A stretch of 64,000 bases of DNA from Limnanthes douglasii subsp. nivea (GCA_036936605.1 JAUPFV010000001.1:150890187-150954186), one strand, 5' to 3'; shown: positions 48,451 through 60,120, counted from the first letter of the stretch. Program-made: numbers and translations. Notes: generated by a model not told the origin, from the sequence alone.

Positions 48451-48964
48451 TTGCTTTCACAGGAAAAATGGCACCAAAAACATGTTTTTAAAGGTGATGC
48501 CTCTTTGCACTGATAAAACAGATGCAAGAGACAAAAATAAGGCCACAACATATAGAAGCAGCACAAAAGACGCCATTATATTTAATTTTAATGACATCAT
48601 ATGATCTTAAAGAAAAAGACTCCTTACAAAGATCAATGTGGTGTAATCGAACATATAATAAAGACATATGATGACGAAAATGAAGCATTCAAATTGGGCC
48701 AAATGTTTCTATGACTTACAACCCATGACGTCAACATCATCTTTTGTTTAGAACATGGAAACAAAATTATGCCACTACAATCCAAACATTTTAAACCAAA
48801 ATATTCAAAATTAAAAGACCAAGAACAATCAAGGATAACGAAAACATACTTTTCTGATGAAACATCAAGAAAAATTGATAAAAGTCGAGCAAGACCAATC
48901 ACTAACAAAATGATAAAGGCATGCAATTCTAACTTTTCTTACATCATTGCACCAGTTTTTTTAT

Positions 48965-49350
48965 TGGAATAGGTTTCAAATCTGCATATGTTTCTCATTT
49001 ACTACATTTGGCATGTTTTTTTTTATTTTCATAGGTTTTTCATCTACTACCTTTGGCATGTTTCACATTTGCATAGGTTTCTCATCTACCACTTCTGCTT
49101 TACTTTAACATTTGCACAAGGTACTGCATCTATCATTTTAATTATACTTTCACATATGGATAGGTTTCACATCTATCACATTTTCACATATATCAATACT
49201 AATTCAGGTTTCACATGTATCATTTTAGCATTTGTATAGGTTTCGCATCTAGTTTTTTAACTCTGCTTTCACATTTGAATAGGTTCCGCGTCTATCAATT
49301 AGCATAATTTTCGCAGCTATCCCTTTTAACTAATGCTTTTGCATGTTGAT
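48965..49350. repeat. TTTCGCATCTATCA motif cluster in protease intron (MULE 2)
   Basis: About ten degenerate copies (ATAGGTTTCACATCTATCA, ATAGGTTTCGCATCTAG, TTTTCGCAGCTATC) fill the intron before the exon at 49360. All are in the same orientation. Confidence 0.85.
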
Positions 49351-50454
49351 AGGATGTTAAGTAAATAAACAAAAATACACGGAGAACATGTAATAGAAGA
49401 TGTTGTGATACTCTTCATAATGCTAGCATGCTCTACCTTGTTTTTCTCCACATCTGGAGATGTACTAGCATCTACAATGATATATTACATAGAACACCTA
49501 GACAAAATAAACAACTACAATTAGGCTGAAGCAATCTGGGACAAGTTGATGAATTCAATAACACTTTGTCATGAAAATAAATGTGGAAAAGTAATTGGTT
49601 GTGTTGCTATTTTACTGGTTAGTATTTTTTTGTTCTATTTTAAATATTATTTAGTTAAAAATCATTATCTAAAATATTGTTAATATATAGCCATTCATTA
49701 TGGAAGACACAATAATATATCACAAATAAGAAATTGAAGACAAGATACCTAGATGCTTCAAATGGCTGGGTATTGAGGGCAAAACAACATTAGATTTTAT
49801 TGAAGCTATAACAATCATAACAGATGAACATGTATATTTACACAATTTGTTTTGTCCAGTTTCACATTTTACATAAATATGTCTTTACTATAACATTTTA
49901 ACAATTTTGTAGGTTGTGAAAGAAGAATTAAAACTAACAAAAGAAGAAGAAACACAATTTGGACGAGAGTTCCAAATACTAGAATAAAATAATGATGTTC
50001 CTCAACAAGATGATGATATTCCACAACAGGATTTTGAACAAGTAAACCTCAACGACGATGACGATACTCTGCATTGGGATATGCACCAAGCCTCAGCTGC
50101 AAGAGATTATACTGATAGCGAAAGAATAATAGACCAATACATTGTTCAACCACGTCCAAAAGTTACAAGAACTAAAAAGACTGTAACACGAAGAAGAAAA
50201 CCTGCAAAGAACATGGAAGAGAAAACTGTACCGATAGAAACCGGTCCTCTGAACAAACAGTTAATGGTACAGACAAGACGTGCTCCTACTACAAGAAAGG
50301 AAGTTTAGATATTGAAAATTCTTAGGAATCTAAGGAGACTTGAAAAGAAAAGAAAAAATAAGTTTTCAATCAACATTGTTGACAGAATGTACCATCTCAA
50401 AGTAGAAAATAAAAGGTTGAAAAAATTACTTGCAAGAGAAAAGGTAAAATTCTC

Positions 50455-50950
50455 CATTTTTATCATATTTACTATGGGTTCCGCATCTAGCATCCATAAT
50501 GTCATAATATGTTTTACATATATCATATTAAATATACGTTTCACATCTATCATATTTACTAAAGGTTTAGCATCTACCATTTTAATTCACGTTTCACATC
50601 TATCACATCTATTTAGGTTCCGCATAGGCCATTTTAATTCACGTTTCCCATATATAATTTCTATTAAGGTTCCACATCTATCATTTATATTAAGGTTCAG
50701 TATCTATCATTTTAATTCACGTTTCACATCTATCGTCTTTATTAAGGTTTCACATCTATCATTTTAAAACTCGTTTAACATCTATTATGCCTATTAAGGT
50801 TGCGCATCTTATATGAATAATCTTAGAAAAGGTTTCACATCTATCATGTTTATTTATGTTTCACATAAATCATACTAATTAAGGTTAGGCATCTATCTTC
50901 CATCATCTTTATAAAAGGTTTTGCATATTTGAAATGGGTTATTATTTTGC
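50455..50950. repeat. TTTCGCATCTATCA motif cluster in protease intron (MULE 2)
   Basis: More than ten copies (ACGTTTCACATCTATCAT, AAGGTTCCACATCTATCAT, GGTTGCGCATCTTATA) at a spacing of roughly 35-50 bp. Open frames here are products of the repeat. Confidence 0.85.
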
Positions 50951-51486
50951 AGAGAATTAACAACATTGTCCCAGTACCAACCACAACTACAACCCAAGCC
51001 CCATCCCTAACCACAACAACAACACCAGTAATCCTGTCTCTAGCCAGAGGTTTGACTTATCAACAGTAGAAAGAATAGAATAAAATAAAATCTAGCTTAA
51101 AATATTTCAAGAAGAAATTGAAGAACTAAAAATGAAAATCAATGAAAAAGAGAAAATCATTACATACATGAAAGCTGTTGTAGAGATGGAAATAAAGGTC
51201 AACCTATAAAACACACTTCAACTATCTATGTTGCAGCTAAACATAGAGGATGAAGTTAAAAAAACAACTGAAAATAAACCAAAAACTTATGCAAGAAAAA
51301 AGTGAATGAATGATCAAGCCCAACACTCACCGAATAAAAAAACATGTATTGCAAATACAAAATAGAATGATCAACAAATCGGTGTAAAACGACATGCTTC
51401 TGTTATTGGTGTTGGTGTCAAAAACCCAGACACAACACCTAATATTTTAGTGAAAGACAAGGATCTATATCCATAACAAGAGAACA

Positions 51487-52050
51487 ATGAAGTTGGTGGG
51501 GAACAAAGATCCAACTGTTGTTACTGTTGAAGATAAGCATGCTAATCCTCTTGATGTTAGGCTTGATGTTGCTGCTGTTACATCTAAGAGTATCACTTTT
51601 GTTGGAAAGGAGCATGTAACTCCTGCTGATGTTAAAGTTAAAAACCAAAATGCTTCCCCTGTTGATGTTGTTATTTCTAACATTATTGTTGCTGTGGAAA
51701 ACGAGCATGTTAATCCTATTGAAGTTAGGGTTGAAAAGAAAGATAATCCCCCTGTTGATGTTGGCGTTGAAATGAAGCATGATCCTTCTGAAGATGTTGG
51801 GGTCAAAACCCAAAATGATCCATTTGTTGATGGTGTTGTTATGGAAGAACATGATCCTGATATTACTGCTACTTTACATGTTGTTATGGAAAAACAAGAT
51901 CTTAATACTACTTTCCTAAAAGATCAAGATATTAATGCTACTGTACATGTCGCTAAAAAATCTGTTGTTGAAGTATTTGAAGTAACCAAGAATGTTGTTG
52001 AGGTATCTGAAGTGACCAACAATGTTGTTGTGGACAAAAAGGTGATATAG
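51487..52050 (+). pseudogene. Repetitive linker exon of the MULE 2 protease gene
   Basis: A 187-residue open stretch made of imperfect repeats of about 13-16 residues with the pattern VDVGVExxHDP (for example KNQNASPVDV, KKDNPPVDVGVEMKHDPSED, KTQNDPFVDGVVMEEHDPD). It ends with two copies of VVEV(F/S)EVTxNVV. It is unusually well preserved beside the stop-rich neighbouring exons. It probably links the N-terminal region to the protease domain. It is inferred to belong to the protease gene from position and strand. Confidence 0.5.
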
Positions 52051-52189
52051 ATAACCCAAAATTAACAAAACCTATGTATTTAGAGATATATTTTCTTGTG
52101 TATTATCTTACTTTTTTGCTTAAATATTATAACATTATAAATATTCATATATTTAATGTCTGTATCCCATACTTGCATGATGATTTTGT

Positions 52190-52310
52190 ATAATATAACG
52201 TTTCGCATCTATCAAAGACCCATTGTTTCGCATCTATCATTCTGAATGCATCATATTTACTCTTGTTTCACAACTATTGTTTTTACACGTGTTTTGCATC
52301 TAATGTGCAT
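52190..52310. repeat. TTTCGCATCTATCA motif cluster in protease intron (MULE 2)
   Basis: Four copies, including ACGTTTCGCATCTATCAAA and TTGTTTCGCATCTATCAT, the cleanest forms in the element. Confidence 0.85.
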
Positions 52311-52479
52311 TTTTATTTTTTGTATATGATCAGGCCTCTGTAGTCCAAGAAATCAAAACACCACAAGTCAGTGACTTAGACCCAGCTATTGAGAACGAAA
52401 TTATAAGGATTTTAAATGATATAGAAAAGAGACAAGTAAGTGAATTACCTTTCCTCTCTTCTCTAAGTTTCCATTATTT

Positions 52480-53070
52480 TTGCATCCATCATATTTGTAC
52501 CGGTTTCTCATCTATTACATTTCCTTCGGTTTTTCATCTAGTATAGTTTCACTGGTTTCTCATCTATCATAATTGTACACATTTCTCATCTATCATATTT
52601 ATTTAGGTTTCGAATCTAGCATATTTTCACTGGAGATATATTTTGCACAAGTTTCTCCTTTATCACATTTCCTTTGGTTTCGCATCAATCGTAGTTTCAC
52701 TGGTTTCTCATCTATCATAATTGCACAAATTTCTCATCTATCACATTTACTTATGTTTTGCATCTAGCGTAGTTTCATTGGAGATATATTTTGCACTAGT
52801 TTCTCTTCTATTACATTTTCTTTGGTTTCATATCTAGCATAGTTTCACTAATTTCTCATCTATCATAAGTGTACACGTTTCTCATCTATCACAGTTACTT
52901 AGATTTCACATATAGTATAGTTTTACAACATATATAATTTGTAGTGATTTCTCACCTATCATATTTCCTTTGGTTTCACATCTAGTGTAGTTCTAATGGT
53001 TTCTCATCTATCGTAGTTCTGAAGGTTTTGCATCTATCACATCTTACAATTTCACTGGTTTCACATTTTT
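52480..53070. repeat. TTTCTCATCTATCA motif array in protease intron (MULE 2)
   Basis: The densest array. TTTCTCATCTATCAT and TTTCGCATCTAG alternate with AGTTTCACTGG, and a higher-order block of about 150 bp (with GGAGATATATTTTGCAC) is repeated near 52631 and 52780. Same orientation throughout. Confidence 0.85.
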
Positions 53071-53885
53071 GTAGAAATAGTTGGATGAAAAGGCCTTCAT
53101 TTGAACTAAATTTAGATCCTTCTCAACATCAAATCCATAAAGAACTACCTAATATTGAAATTACAAGAAAAGAATGACCATTCACAAACAAAGTAACAAC
53201 CATAATTGAAATAGAGCAATACTACAAATTAGAATTGATTGAAAAAGAAGAAAAGAATCCCAATCCAACAGTATGGTCAGTTCATAGAGATACTAGGATC
53301 TAATATTTTTGTTAGTAATATGCTAGAGATAATAGCCGAAGACGAAATCGACTATACGGTAAAAGTTAAATTTATATTTATTTTGTTTCCCTTGCTTCCA
53401 ATTACTTATATAAACAAGTTGTCAGCTTTCACTTTTGACAACACATGTAATAGACGGTTATATGTATATCCACTCTAAACAACACGGTTTATGAATACCT
53501 ATTGCTAAAAGTCCGGGAGAATTTATGCAGTAACATTCTTATCTCGAAGCGTAATGGTAAGAATAATATACTTTTACAACACATGTATTAATTAATAAAC
53601 AAAAAATATTTCTAAGTATTATTGTTTCAATGTAGTCGATGCTAAACCGAAATACAGATGTAACACTGTATGTTGACGATAAGCTACGAGACATCACAGA
53701 AGGTTACATCTTTGTTCCACTATCAACATAAGCCCGAACTGAGAATTTAAAACATTGGACATTATTGGTAATAGATGTCGAACATGAAACAACAGTAAAT
53801 CTAAACCCAATACCACAACGTTTAGACCCAGTAACAAAAAATTGCAAAAACAATTAATAAATGTCTCTCTTCTAATGTATTTTCA

Positions 53886-53887
53886 TA

Positions 53888-53922
<35 letters not shown>
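53886..53922. repeat. (AT)n microsatellite
   Basis: TA dinucleotide run in the intron between the catalytic His and Cys exons of MULE 2. Confidence 0.95.
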
Positions 53923-53923
<1 letters not shown>

Positions 53924-54329
53924 TTCATCTAATATATTTGTATGTCTATTAAATTACAGATTACATACCTCCAAAGCAAAAACATTTTATGATCAGAAGC
54001 AAACATAAAGTCGCATGTCCAACAAAAATTCTCAAACAAAGACTTGGATCACTTGCTTGCGGAGTAATAGTATGCGATTACTTCAAAGATTATGTTTTGT
54101 GCGGAAGAGTTGACCTTGAAAAAACTTATGTCATTGCACCATTAAGAAGAGCAGAAATGTTTTACATATTTCTTAATGAATATAACTCTAACAGATTTTG
54201 GGACAGTGGTTTGTAATATTTATTGTAATTTTTTTTATAATGTTTGTAATAAGTTTTTGTTGTATAGCTTGTCTACAATCAATATCATTTGTACAATCAA
54301 AATGCAAATATTTTGCATGTATATGTATA

Positions 54330-54490
54330 TATAAAGTCTAACATCTATCATATACATAAATGCAAAGGTTTCACATCTATCATATCATTTATGACTTTGT
54401 TTCGCGTCTTGTGTAAATATAAATAAAGCATTTCACATCTATCATATCTTTTATAGACAAGGTTTCACGTCTATCTTTGATTCAGTATAG
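54330..54490. repeat. TTTCACATCTATCAT motif cluster (MULE 2)
   Basis: Four or five copies just downstream of the protease stop codon at 54214. Confidence 0.8.
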
Positions 54491-54889
54491 CATCATATAC
54501 AAGTTTTTGTAGTCATTATTTTTGTTAGGCAGTTTTCCAATCTTCTGTTCTAATTATTTTTCTTCATCCAATTAATATTTAGAGAAGTTCTTTGTTTTTC
54601 TAATTAATGTACTTCATCCAACTCCCATATATTTTGTCAAATCAAAATTTAAACTAGTAACTGACATTTGATTGATTATTTACTTATATGGTTTGACAAA
54701 AGTAGATGCTCATGGTTACTTTACAAGAACTAAAAACCTTCACCAATAAAAAACAAGATATAATTACCGTCAAAGCTTTTAAACATTTAAATTTCTAAAC
54801 TTTTCACCTTCTAAATTATTTAGCTACTCTTATAAAGTTCAGTTCATACTTTGAGCTGTCATACCAAAATATATTGTTGTTTTTGGAAA

Positions 54890-55260
54890 AATGTTCTTCA
54901 GATGATGACTCAGTTTACAGTGATTTCAGTTCACCTCTTCGTTCTTCTAAACAAACAAAAACTGGAAACAAACCACGATAGAGGAATTCTCTTCATATAC
55001 CTCTTATGATGGTTTCAGATATTTTTATGATGAACACTATTTTAAAGATGAACTTTCTGAAGATGAACTTTTTGAAGATGAAGAGGATCCAAATGAGGAT
55101 CCTGTCACCGTCCTCTTAAAAAGAAAAAGGAAACATGACCAGAAGGAAGATGAAAATGAAGATTATGAAGACATAGACTCAAAATATGAAGAATAAGATT
55201 CACAGGAACAAGATTGAGAGGAACAAGATTCAGAGGAAGATGATTAAAATGTTGAGGAAT
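54890..55260 (+). pseudogene. Acidic ORF of MULE 2, decayed counterpart of the MULE 1 acidic gene
   Basis: Frames read DDDSVYSDFSSPLR, then after a shift FRYFYDEHYFKDELSEDELF, LLKRKRKHDQKEDENED, EDIDSKYEE. As in element 1, the order is an acidic/aromatic N-terminus, a basic KRKRK segment, and a Glu/Asp-rich tail, in the slot between the protease and the convergent transposase. Sequence identity is low, so homology rests on order and composition. A stop near 54979, a frameshift, and stops after 55190 break it. Confidence 0.45.
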
Positions 55261-55554
55261 ATGAAGATGATGAAAAAGACTCTGACAAGGGGTATGGAGA
55301 ATGGTGTGGTTTTAGTTTTGTTGTTTATATATTTATGCATATTTTTATTTTTATTTTTTGCTAGTCCTAATTTTTATCTATTTTACTGATTAAAAAAGAG
55401 TTTGAATCTGAGTCTAACCAAGGAGACTCTATTTTTAAAGTTTGTTTTAAGCTTGTCTGTTTTGTACTGAAGTTTACATGTATTTTCCTTGTTTCATAAT
55501 GAAGCTTATTCTTTCATTTATCTGTTTGTATACATCTTTATTCTCCATTCTATA

Positions 55555-55795
55555 TTCGTTTCACCCATATATCAAAACTATGTATTTTAGTTATCATAGG
55601 TTTTGTATCCATCACCACAAAAAATGGAGTTAGTTATGAGCTGATTTAGCAACTATCAAACTAATGTATTTAGTTATCCAAGGTTACGCATCCATCACCA
55701 TATAATGTATTTGATTATCCAAGGTTGCGCATCAATGATAATGTTCGGTATTTGGTTATCCAAGGTTGCGCATCTATCAAACCCATATACAGTAG
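55555..55795. repeat. Motif cluster with AGGTTGCGCATC variants (MULE 2)
   Basis: Words of the form TTATCCAAGGTTGCGCATC(A/T)AT occur three or four times with TATTTGGTTA spacers. It lies between the convergent genes. Confidence 0.8.
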
Positions 55796-55799
55796 AAAC

Positions 55800-56370
55800 T
55801 CTATAAAATAATACACTTGGGACCACCAAAATTTATTAATTAAAAGAGTTATTAATCGATAAATTAATAATTATTAATTTATAAATTAATTAATATTTTA
55901 TTAATTTATAGTAAAATATTAGTTTACAAACACCTTTCAAGCTTCCACTTAATTATTGTACAGTATACAATGCATGTATATCAAATGAAGGGCCCAATTT
56001 GAAAGAAAACGACAATCACATTGAACAATTTCTTGTTGAGCTATGAGAAAACAACACTAGAAGTTCTTACCATGTTAAGGAAACTTAGAGACGAGATTCA
56101 AGGGGAAATTAATTTCAACAAAAAAACAAAAGACAATTGAGTCATTTTTCAAGAAACCTTCACAAATCATTCATGTAATATGCTATATATAAGAAATTAT
56201 TAATTTATATTTTATATGGGGTCTAAAGAAATTATCAAAAATGTATTATCTTATAATTTTAGCGAATTATTAATTTAGCACCCTATCTCCGAGTCGGGAC
56301 CGGCCAAAAATATTATCTTAGAGAGTTTATTAAATAATCGCGTATTAATTTATCGAGTTTCTATTGTATT
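55800..56370. other. AT-rich insertion-like sequence between motif clusters
   Basis: The motif pattern stops abruptly at about 55795 and resumes at 56380, and the words TATTTGGTTAT flank both sides (about 55751 and 56368). The ends (CAGTAGAAACTCTATAAAAT / ATCGAGTTTCTATTG) are inverted, so this is likely a non-autonomous DNA transposon. No ORF. Confidence 0.55.
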
Positions 56371-56374
56371 TGGT

Positions 56375-56610
56375 TATAGACTATTTCACATCTATCATAA
56401 ACATATGAATTTTTTTTAACACGTTTCGCATCTAGCAAATCTGTAAATATGTTTATGCCTATTTTCGCATCTATCAAGTTCAACTATTTTGGTTATGACG
56501 TTTCGCATCTATCAGATCCATGTATAATAAAACATTTCGCATCTATCAGGTTCATGTATAATAAAACGTTTCACATCTATCAAGTCCATCTATAATAAAA
56601 GGTTTCCAAT
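56375..56610. repeat. TTTCGCATCTATCAGG motif cluster (MULE 2)
   Basis: Copies ACGTTTCGCATCTATCAGA, ACATTTCGCATCTATCAGG and ACGTTTCACATCTATCAAG, spaced by about 35 bp with (T)GTATAATAAAAC between. The CATCTATCAGG form is the exact reverse complement of the MULE 1 word CCTGATAGATG. Confidence 0.9.
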
Positions 56611-56670
56611 CATTTTTATTATGACAAATAAAGTTTAGAAAAACTAAAAGAATCAAAAGTTACATTGATC

Positions 56671-57918
56671 TTACAAAACTTCTACACATGATCGTCTAAT
56701 ATGATCAGATTTACAAAAACGTGAACATATTATAGTTTGAATACTTAATTCTCCTCTAGATGGATTTCGTTTCTTCTTAGGTCGTCCAAATCTCATTTTA
56801 AAGCGGGAGGAAGTACATTTAGAGAAGTTGTTGAAGTACATGCTTGACCAAAAGTAGTAAATGCAGCTATACCATATGAATATGTTGTCTTATAAGAGCT
56901 TACAAAATAACATGACTCAAAATATTTCATAGGATTCGCATTTATATAAAATAATGCTGCTAAAACATGAGAGTACGAGAAACAATCCTGTTTCCACACA
57001 CCACAAGAATAAGTACGTACACTAAGATTAACAACCATAATAGGATCATAAAACATTCCATGAAAAAGAGGAGTATACGAATGAATTATCCATGGACGAC
57101 CTTCTTCCACATTAGCTTTTAAACTTTTTATAAAATTCAGGACACAAATCTCTTGTTCAAAGTTCAGTATCAACAAAATGTCTCGAAATTTGACTCATTT
57201 ATAACACTCTAATCCTACCAATTAACTCCAGTATAGGTAAACCACAAAAATATTTGATTTGATGGTTAAAAGACTCAACTGGAGTAGAAGTTATAAAATC
57301 ATATCTCTTGCCTTTGAAAAAAGCACAAACATATTGTCAGAAGGTAAATTATCACAAAACTTTTCAACCTTCCCACATCATTGTTTAAGAAATTCATTCA
57401 TATGTTGAATAAATAAATTCGGACTAGCAACATATGCACATCTTTTAAACAATTGAACCATAGTATCCTTAAATGCATTCGATGTACTAGTTAAACAATG
57501 CCTTAAATTATTTACAAGATGATAAAGACAGTATGCATGATCACAATCTGTAAATATAACAGATACAACACTAACAATACCTAAATTAAGATCACTAATA
57601 AATATGATTTACCGATCCGCCAAATGGGGTTTCAACATCTCCAAAAACCGTAACCAATTTTCAGTATCTTCACATGCAACAATACTAAATGTAATAGGGA
57701 AAATGTCTGTAACAAATATATAGAGAATATATTATAAGAGACTGATTACAACGAGTTTCACATATACCAATTTACTTATACCATAGAGTTCACATCTAGA
57801 ATATTAAGACCTATGTGTTTCGCATTATCATGTACTGGTACAATAATATTTCACATCTATCTTGTTAATTATACAAGGTTTCGCATCTAGTATATTTGAT
57901 CCATGTCTGGTTTCACAT

Positions 57919-57951
<33 letters not shown>

Positions 57952-58163
57952 ACATAAAAAATATAACATGTTTTCCATTATAAAACAATAGATAACAAAA
58001 ACTCACCATTGTTATCATCTTTATCTATGTTAGATAGCAACACCCCTTTATATTTCCCTGTTACAAAATTTTCATTAGTAAATAAAACTTGACGACAAAA
58101 ATTAAATCCATATTTTTCCATATAATGACAATGATGAACATAGTAAGGATAAGAAACAAACAC
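56671..58163 (-). pseudogene. MuDR-type transposase of MULE 2, truncated and decayed
   Basis: From the right: RQVLFTNENFVTGKYKGVLL and DKDDNNG align with the MULE 1 core start. Next is an intron with motif repeats, then IFISDLNLGIVSVVSVIF (second acid), AYCLYHLVNNLRHCL, a degenerate SWIM region (CGVWKQDCFSYSHVLAAL), GRPKKKRNPSRGELS, and a damaged knuckle CSRFCKSDHIRRSC ending at 56671. The first catalytic Asp is Asn (TNEN). The DNA-binding domain is absent. Many stops are present. The intron falls at the same place as in element 1. Confidence 0.8.
57735..57955. repeat. Motif cluster in transposase intron (MULE 2)
   Basis: Degenerate copies (ATTTCACATCTATC, AGGTTTCGCATCTAG, GTTTCGCATTATC) plus a (CA)n(TA)n tract occupy the intron after DDNNG. 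Confidence 0.8.
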
Positions 58164-58299
58164 ATAAACATTGGAAAAAATACATGTTCTTCTTCATCCT
58201 CGAATCTGCATATGATCATAAAAACCTTATTTTCAGTACACATACAAAACGAGAACTAATAACATATATAATATAAATTTATGATTATAGGAAATAAAC

Positions 58300-58745
58300 A
58301 TTTTAGTGTGGTAGAGTATATGTTAAACTTACATTTTGTGATTTCAAGCATCCGATCGAGTAAATTATAGATTAACTTCAACATGCATGAGCTTAGTTCA
58401 AACAAAAAAGAATTTTATATTATTGTTAAAATTTATTTTTCAGATACTTTGTAGCGAACATAATAAAAGAAAGTGCCTCCCCAAATAAAAAATAAAAAAT
58501 TTAAGGTAAAAATATGTGTTTTCTTAAATATTGTTTAACAAGTTTAAACTTGTCTTCACAAGTAAAAACACATAATTTTTACAAGTATTGTGTTTTACAA
58601 ATAAAATATATCTAGTTTAAAAAGTTTAATAAAGTTGTTTGGCAAGTAAACAACTTCTAGTTTTTGTAAGCGTTGTGTTTTGCAAGTATATACTTTTTTT
58701 GCAAGTGACAAAGCTTTCAGAAAATTACATTTATACTAACATTTA
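58300..58745. repeat. TTTTGCAAGT motif cluster (third element)
   Basis: No gene. Words ACAAGTTTAAACTTG, TTTTACAAGTATTGTG, GTTTTTGTAAGCGTTGTG and TTTTGCAAGT(G/A) recur from about 58540. This is a different motif from those of elements 1 and 2. Confidence 0.6.
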
Positions 58746-58759
58746 ATTACTATTGTTTT

Positions 58760-59215
58760 ATTGTCGGATGCAATTAAGTTAGCAAGATCAACTGAAGAAG
58801 TACAAGCTGTCAAATATGTAGTTGTACCCCTAATTCTATATTTATGTTCAACGCTGTTTTTACTTACATATGAAGAGTTCATGGTTGCTACAACAATTTT
58901 TTATGTTGCAGGCTTTGAAAAACATTAACAAACATAATTGGAAAGATGCAATCAGAGAAATGACAATGAACTTAATGAGAAAATAATGCACAAACAAACC
59001 AAAAACGGTAGATGGTTGTGTACCAATTCTTGTGGTTAATATACTAAAAATTAAATAAAAGAGTCAATTCCAAGTAATATATAAACAAACTATTTATTTA
59101 ATGTGCAACTATTTCTACACATAAACTTTAAAATGCGGATAATAAACACATCAAGAAGGATACCGCGCTGATTCAAATGGTTGAAAATAGAAAAAAAACT
59201 GTGCATAAAATTTGG
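58760..59215 (+). pseudogene. Fragment of a third Ulp1-MULE protease gene
   Basis: Reads LARSTEEVQAVKYVVVPLIL then CSTLFLLTYEEFMVATTIFY, and after a one-base shift KNINKHNWKDAIREMTMNLM and TVDGCVPILVVNIL. After an intron it reads SRRIPR-stop-FKWLKIEKK. These match, in order, the MULE 2 exons with ACSTLFFSTSGDVLASTMIY, WAEAIWDKLMNS, VIGCVAILLV and IPRCFKWLGIEGK. The rest of the element is absent; the Tat LTR begins at 59390. Confidence 0.65.
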
Positions 59216-59269
59216 TTAATTTATTTACACGTCTTAAAAGAGAAGATTTATGTTTAAATTATGATTTTG

Positions 59270-59388
59270 CAGCTAATTTTAAAATATTTTTGCAAATTTA
59301 TTTAAGCCTAGTTTTTGCAACACCTTTAAGCCTAGTTTTTGTAAACCTAAATTAAAACATGGTTTTGCAAGATCGTTAGACCTCGCTT
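59270..59388. repeat. TTTTTGCAA motif cluster (third element)
   Basis: Words AAGCCTAGTTTTTGCAACAC, AAGCCTAGTTTTTGTAAACC and CATGGTTTTGCAAGATC recur about every 30 bp up to the LTR edge. Confidence 0.75.
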
Positions 59389-59389
59389 T

Positions 59390-60120
59390 TGGTGTGGTTT
59401 ATTTATGTCTGAGGGTAATTTTGTAAAGTGGTTTGGATGATTTGTGGTGTTTAATGCTTAGAGTAATGAGTAGTGAGATAATTAAGCTTTCTACTAGTAA
59501 TAAATTCTGATTACCCTCATTAATGAAAGTGGTTGGGGTATTTATACTTAATTACTGACTCATGGGCTTCTTGGGTCGGATTATAAAGTCGAGTCAAGTT
59601 TAAGGACCCGTTAATAATCTGGTATGAAGTGACCAACAACTAACTTAGTCAACATTTATTACATTTGTCCTGTTCGGAGTTTTATAATAGTGGTCATGGT
59701 TCGAACTGCCCTTCGGATTAAGTCTAGACACAATAGTTAAAATATCCGATCTCATCAGTAGCCCTTTTAAGTCTTGCAAAGAATTTTGGAAGAGCTAACT
59801 CAATATCAACATTTTCCGATCTGTTGTTTCGTCCAAATTGTAAAATTGTCCTTTAAAAGTGAGTTTGTTCGAATTTTGGTGGAACTGATTTCTCATTTCA
59901 GAATTCTAAGAGTTTTCTTGCGATTGTGGGACACGCATCATGCTTTGGTTCGATCTCTCAGTCGTTTTTTCTCCTAGATTCTCGTACCTACTAGGCTAGA
60001 AAGTGACCTAGGCTTTAACTCCCATACCTTGCAGCTTTTAATCATTACCCAAATCGATTTACCTTCTCCTAGGTAACTGCAATTTTTCATTATTGTATAT
60101 AAACCTTCTTACTGTTTCAT
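59390..60120 (-). repeat. 3' LTR of Tat element 2 (minus strand)
   Basis: Homologous to 29901-30616 from TGGTGTGGTTTATTT onward. Because the element's pol lies to the right on the minus strand, this is its 3' LTR. The right-hand limit is approximate. Confidence 0.7.

Larger units (their letters stand above)
47690..54216 (+). pseudogene. Ulp1/C48 protease gene of MULE 2, decayed
   Basis: Recognisable exons: about 48468-48960 (degenerate), 49360-49620 (ACSTLFFSTSGDVLASTMIY, AEAIWDKLMNSITLC, VIGCVAILL), 49690-49830 (IPRCFKWLGIEGK), 49915-50308 (basic KTVTRRRKPAKN), 50312-50440, 51487-52050 and 52335-52435. The catalytic exons are at about 53225-53360, 53640-53870 and 53960-54216. Catalytic signatures are KHWTLLVIDVEHETT (His) and QRLGSLACGVIVCDYFKD (Cys, with Ala before it instead of Asp). 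The Asp position is Asn (NLNP), as in element 1. Numerous in-frame stops make it a pseudogene. The introns carry the motif fields listed separately. Confidence 0.8.
47430..58300. mobile_element. Mutator-like element 2 carrying a Ulp1 protease gene
   Basis: Same order as element 1: Ulp1-like gene on +, acidic ORF remnant on +, MuDR-type transposase on -. Non-coding parts are filled with TTTCGCATCTATCA-type motifs. The left edge lies near the truncated LINE at about 47420. The right edge is not resolved, since the N-terminal half of the transposase is missing and a third element fragment begins by 58750. All genes have many stops, more than in element 1, suggesting an older copy. Confidence 0.75.

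Noticed and set aside
48160..53070. Regularly spaced short repeats resembling a CRISPR array
   Set aside because: Repeats are degenerate, spacers are not of fixed size, copies lie in introns of a plant transposon, and there are no cas genes.
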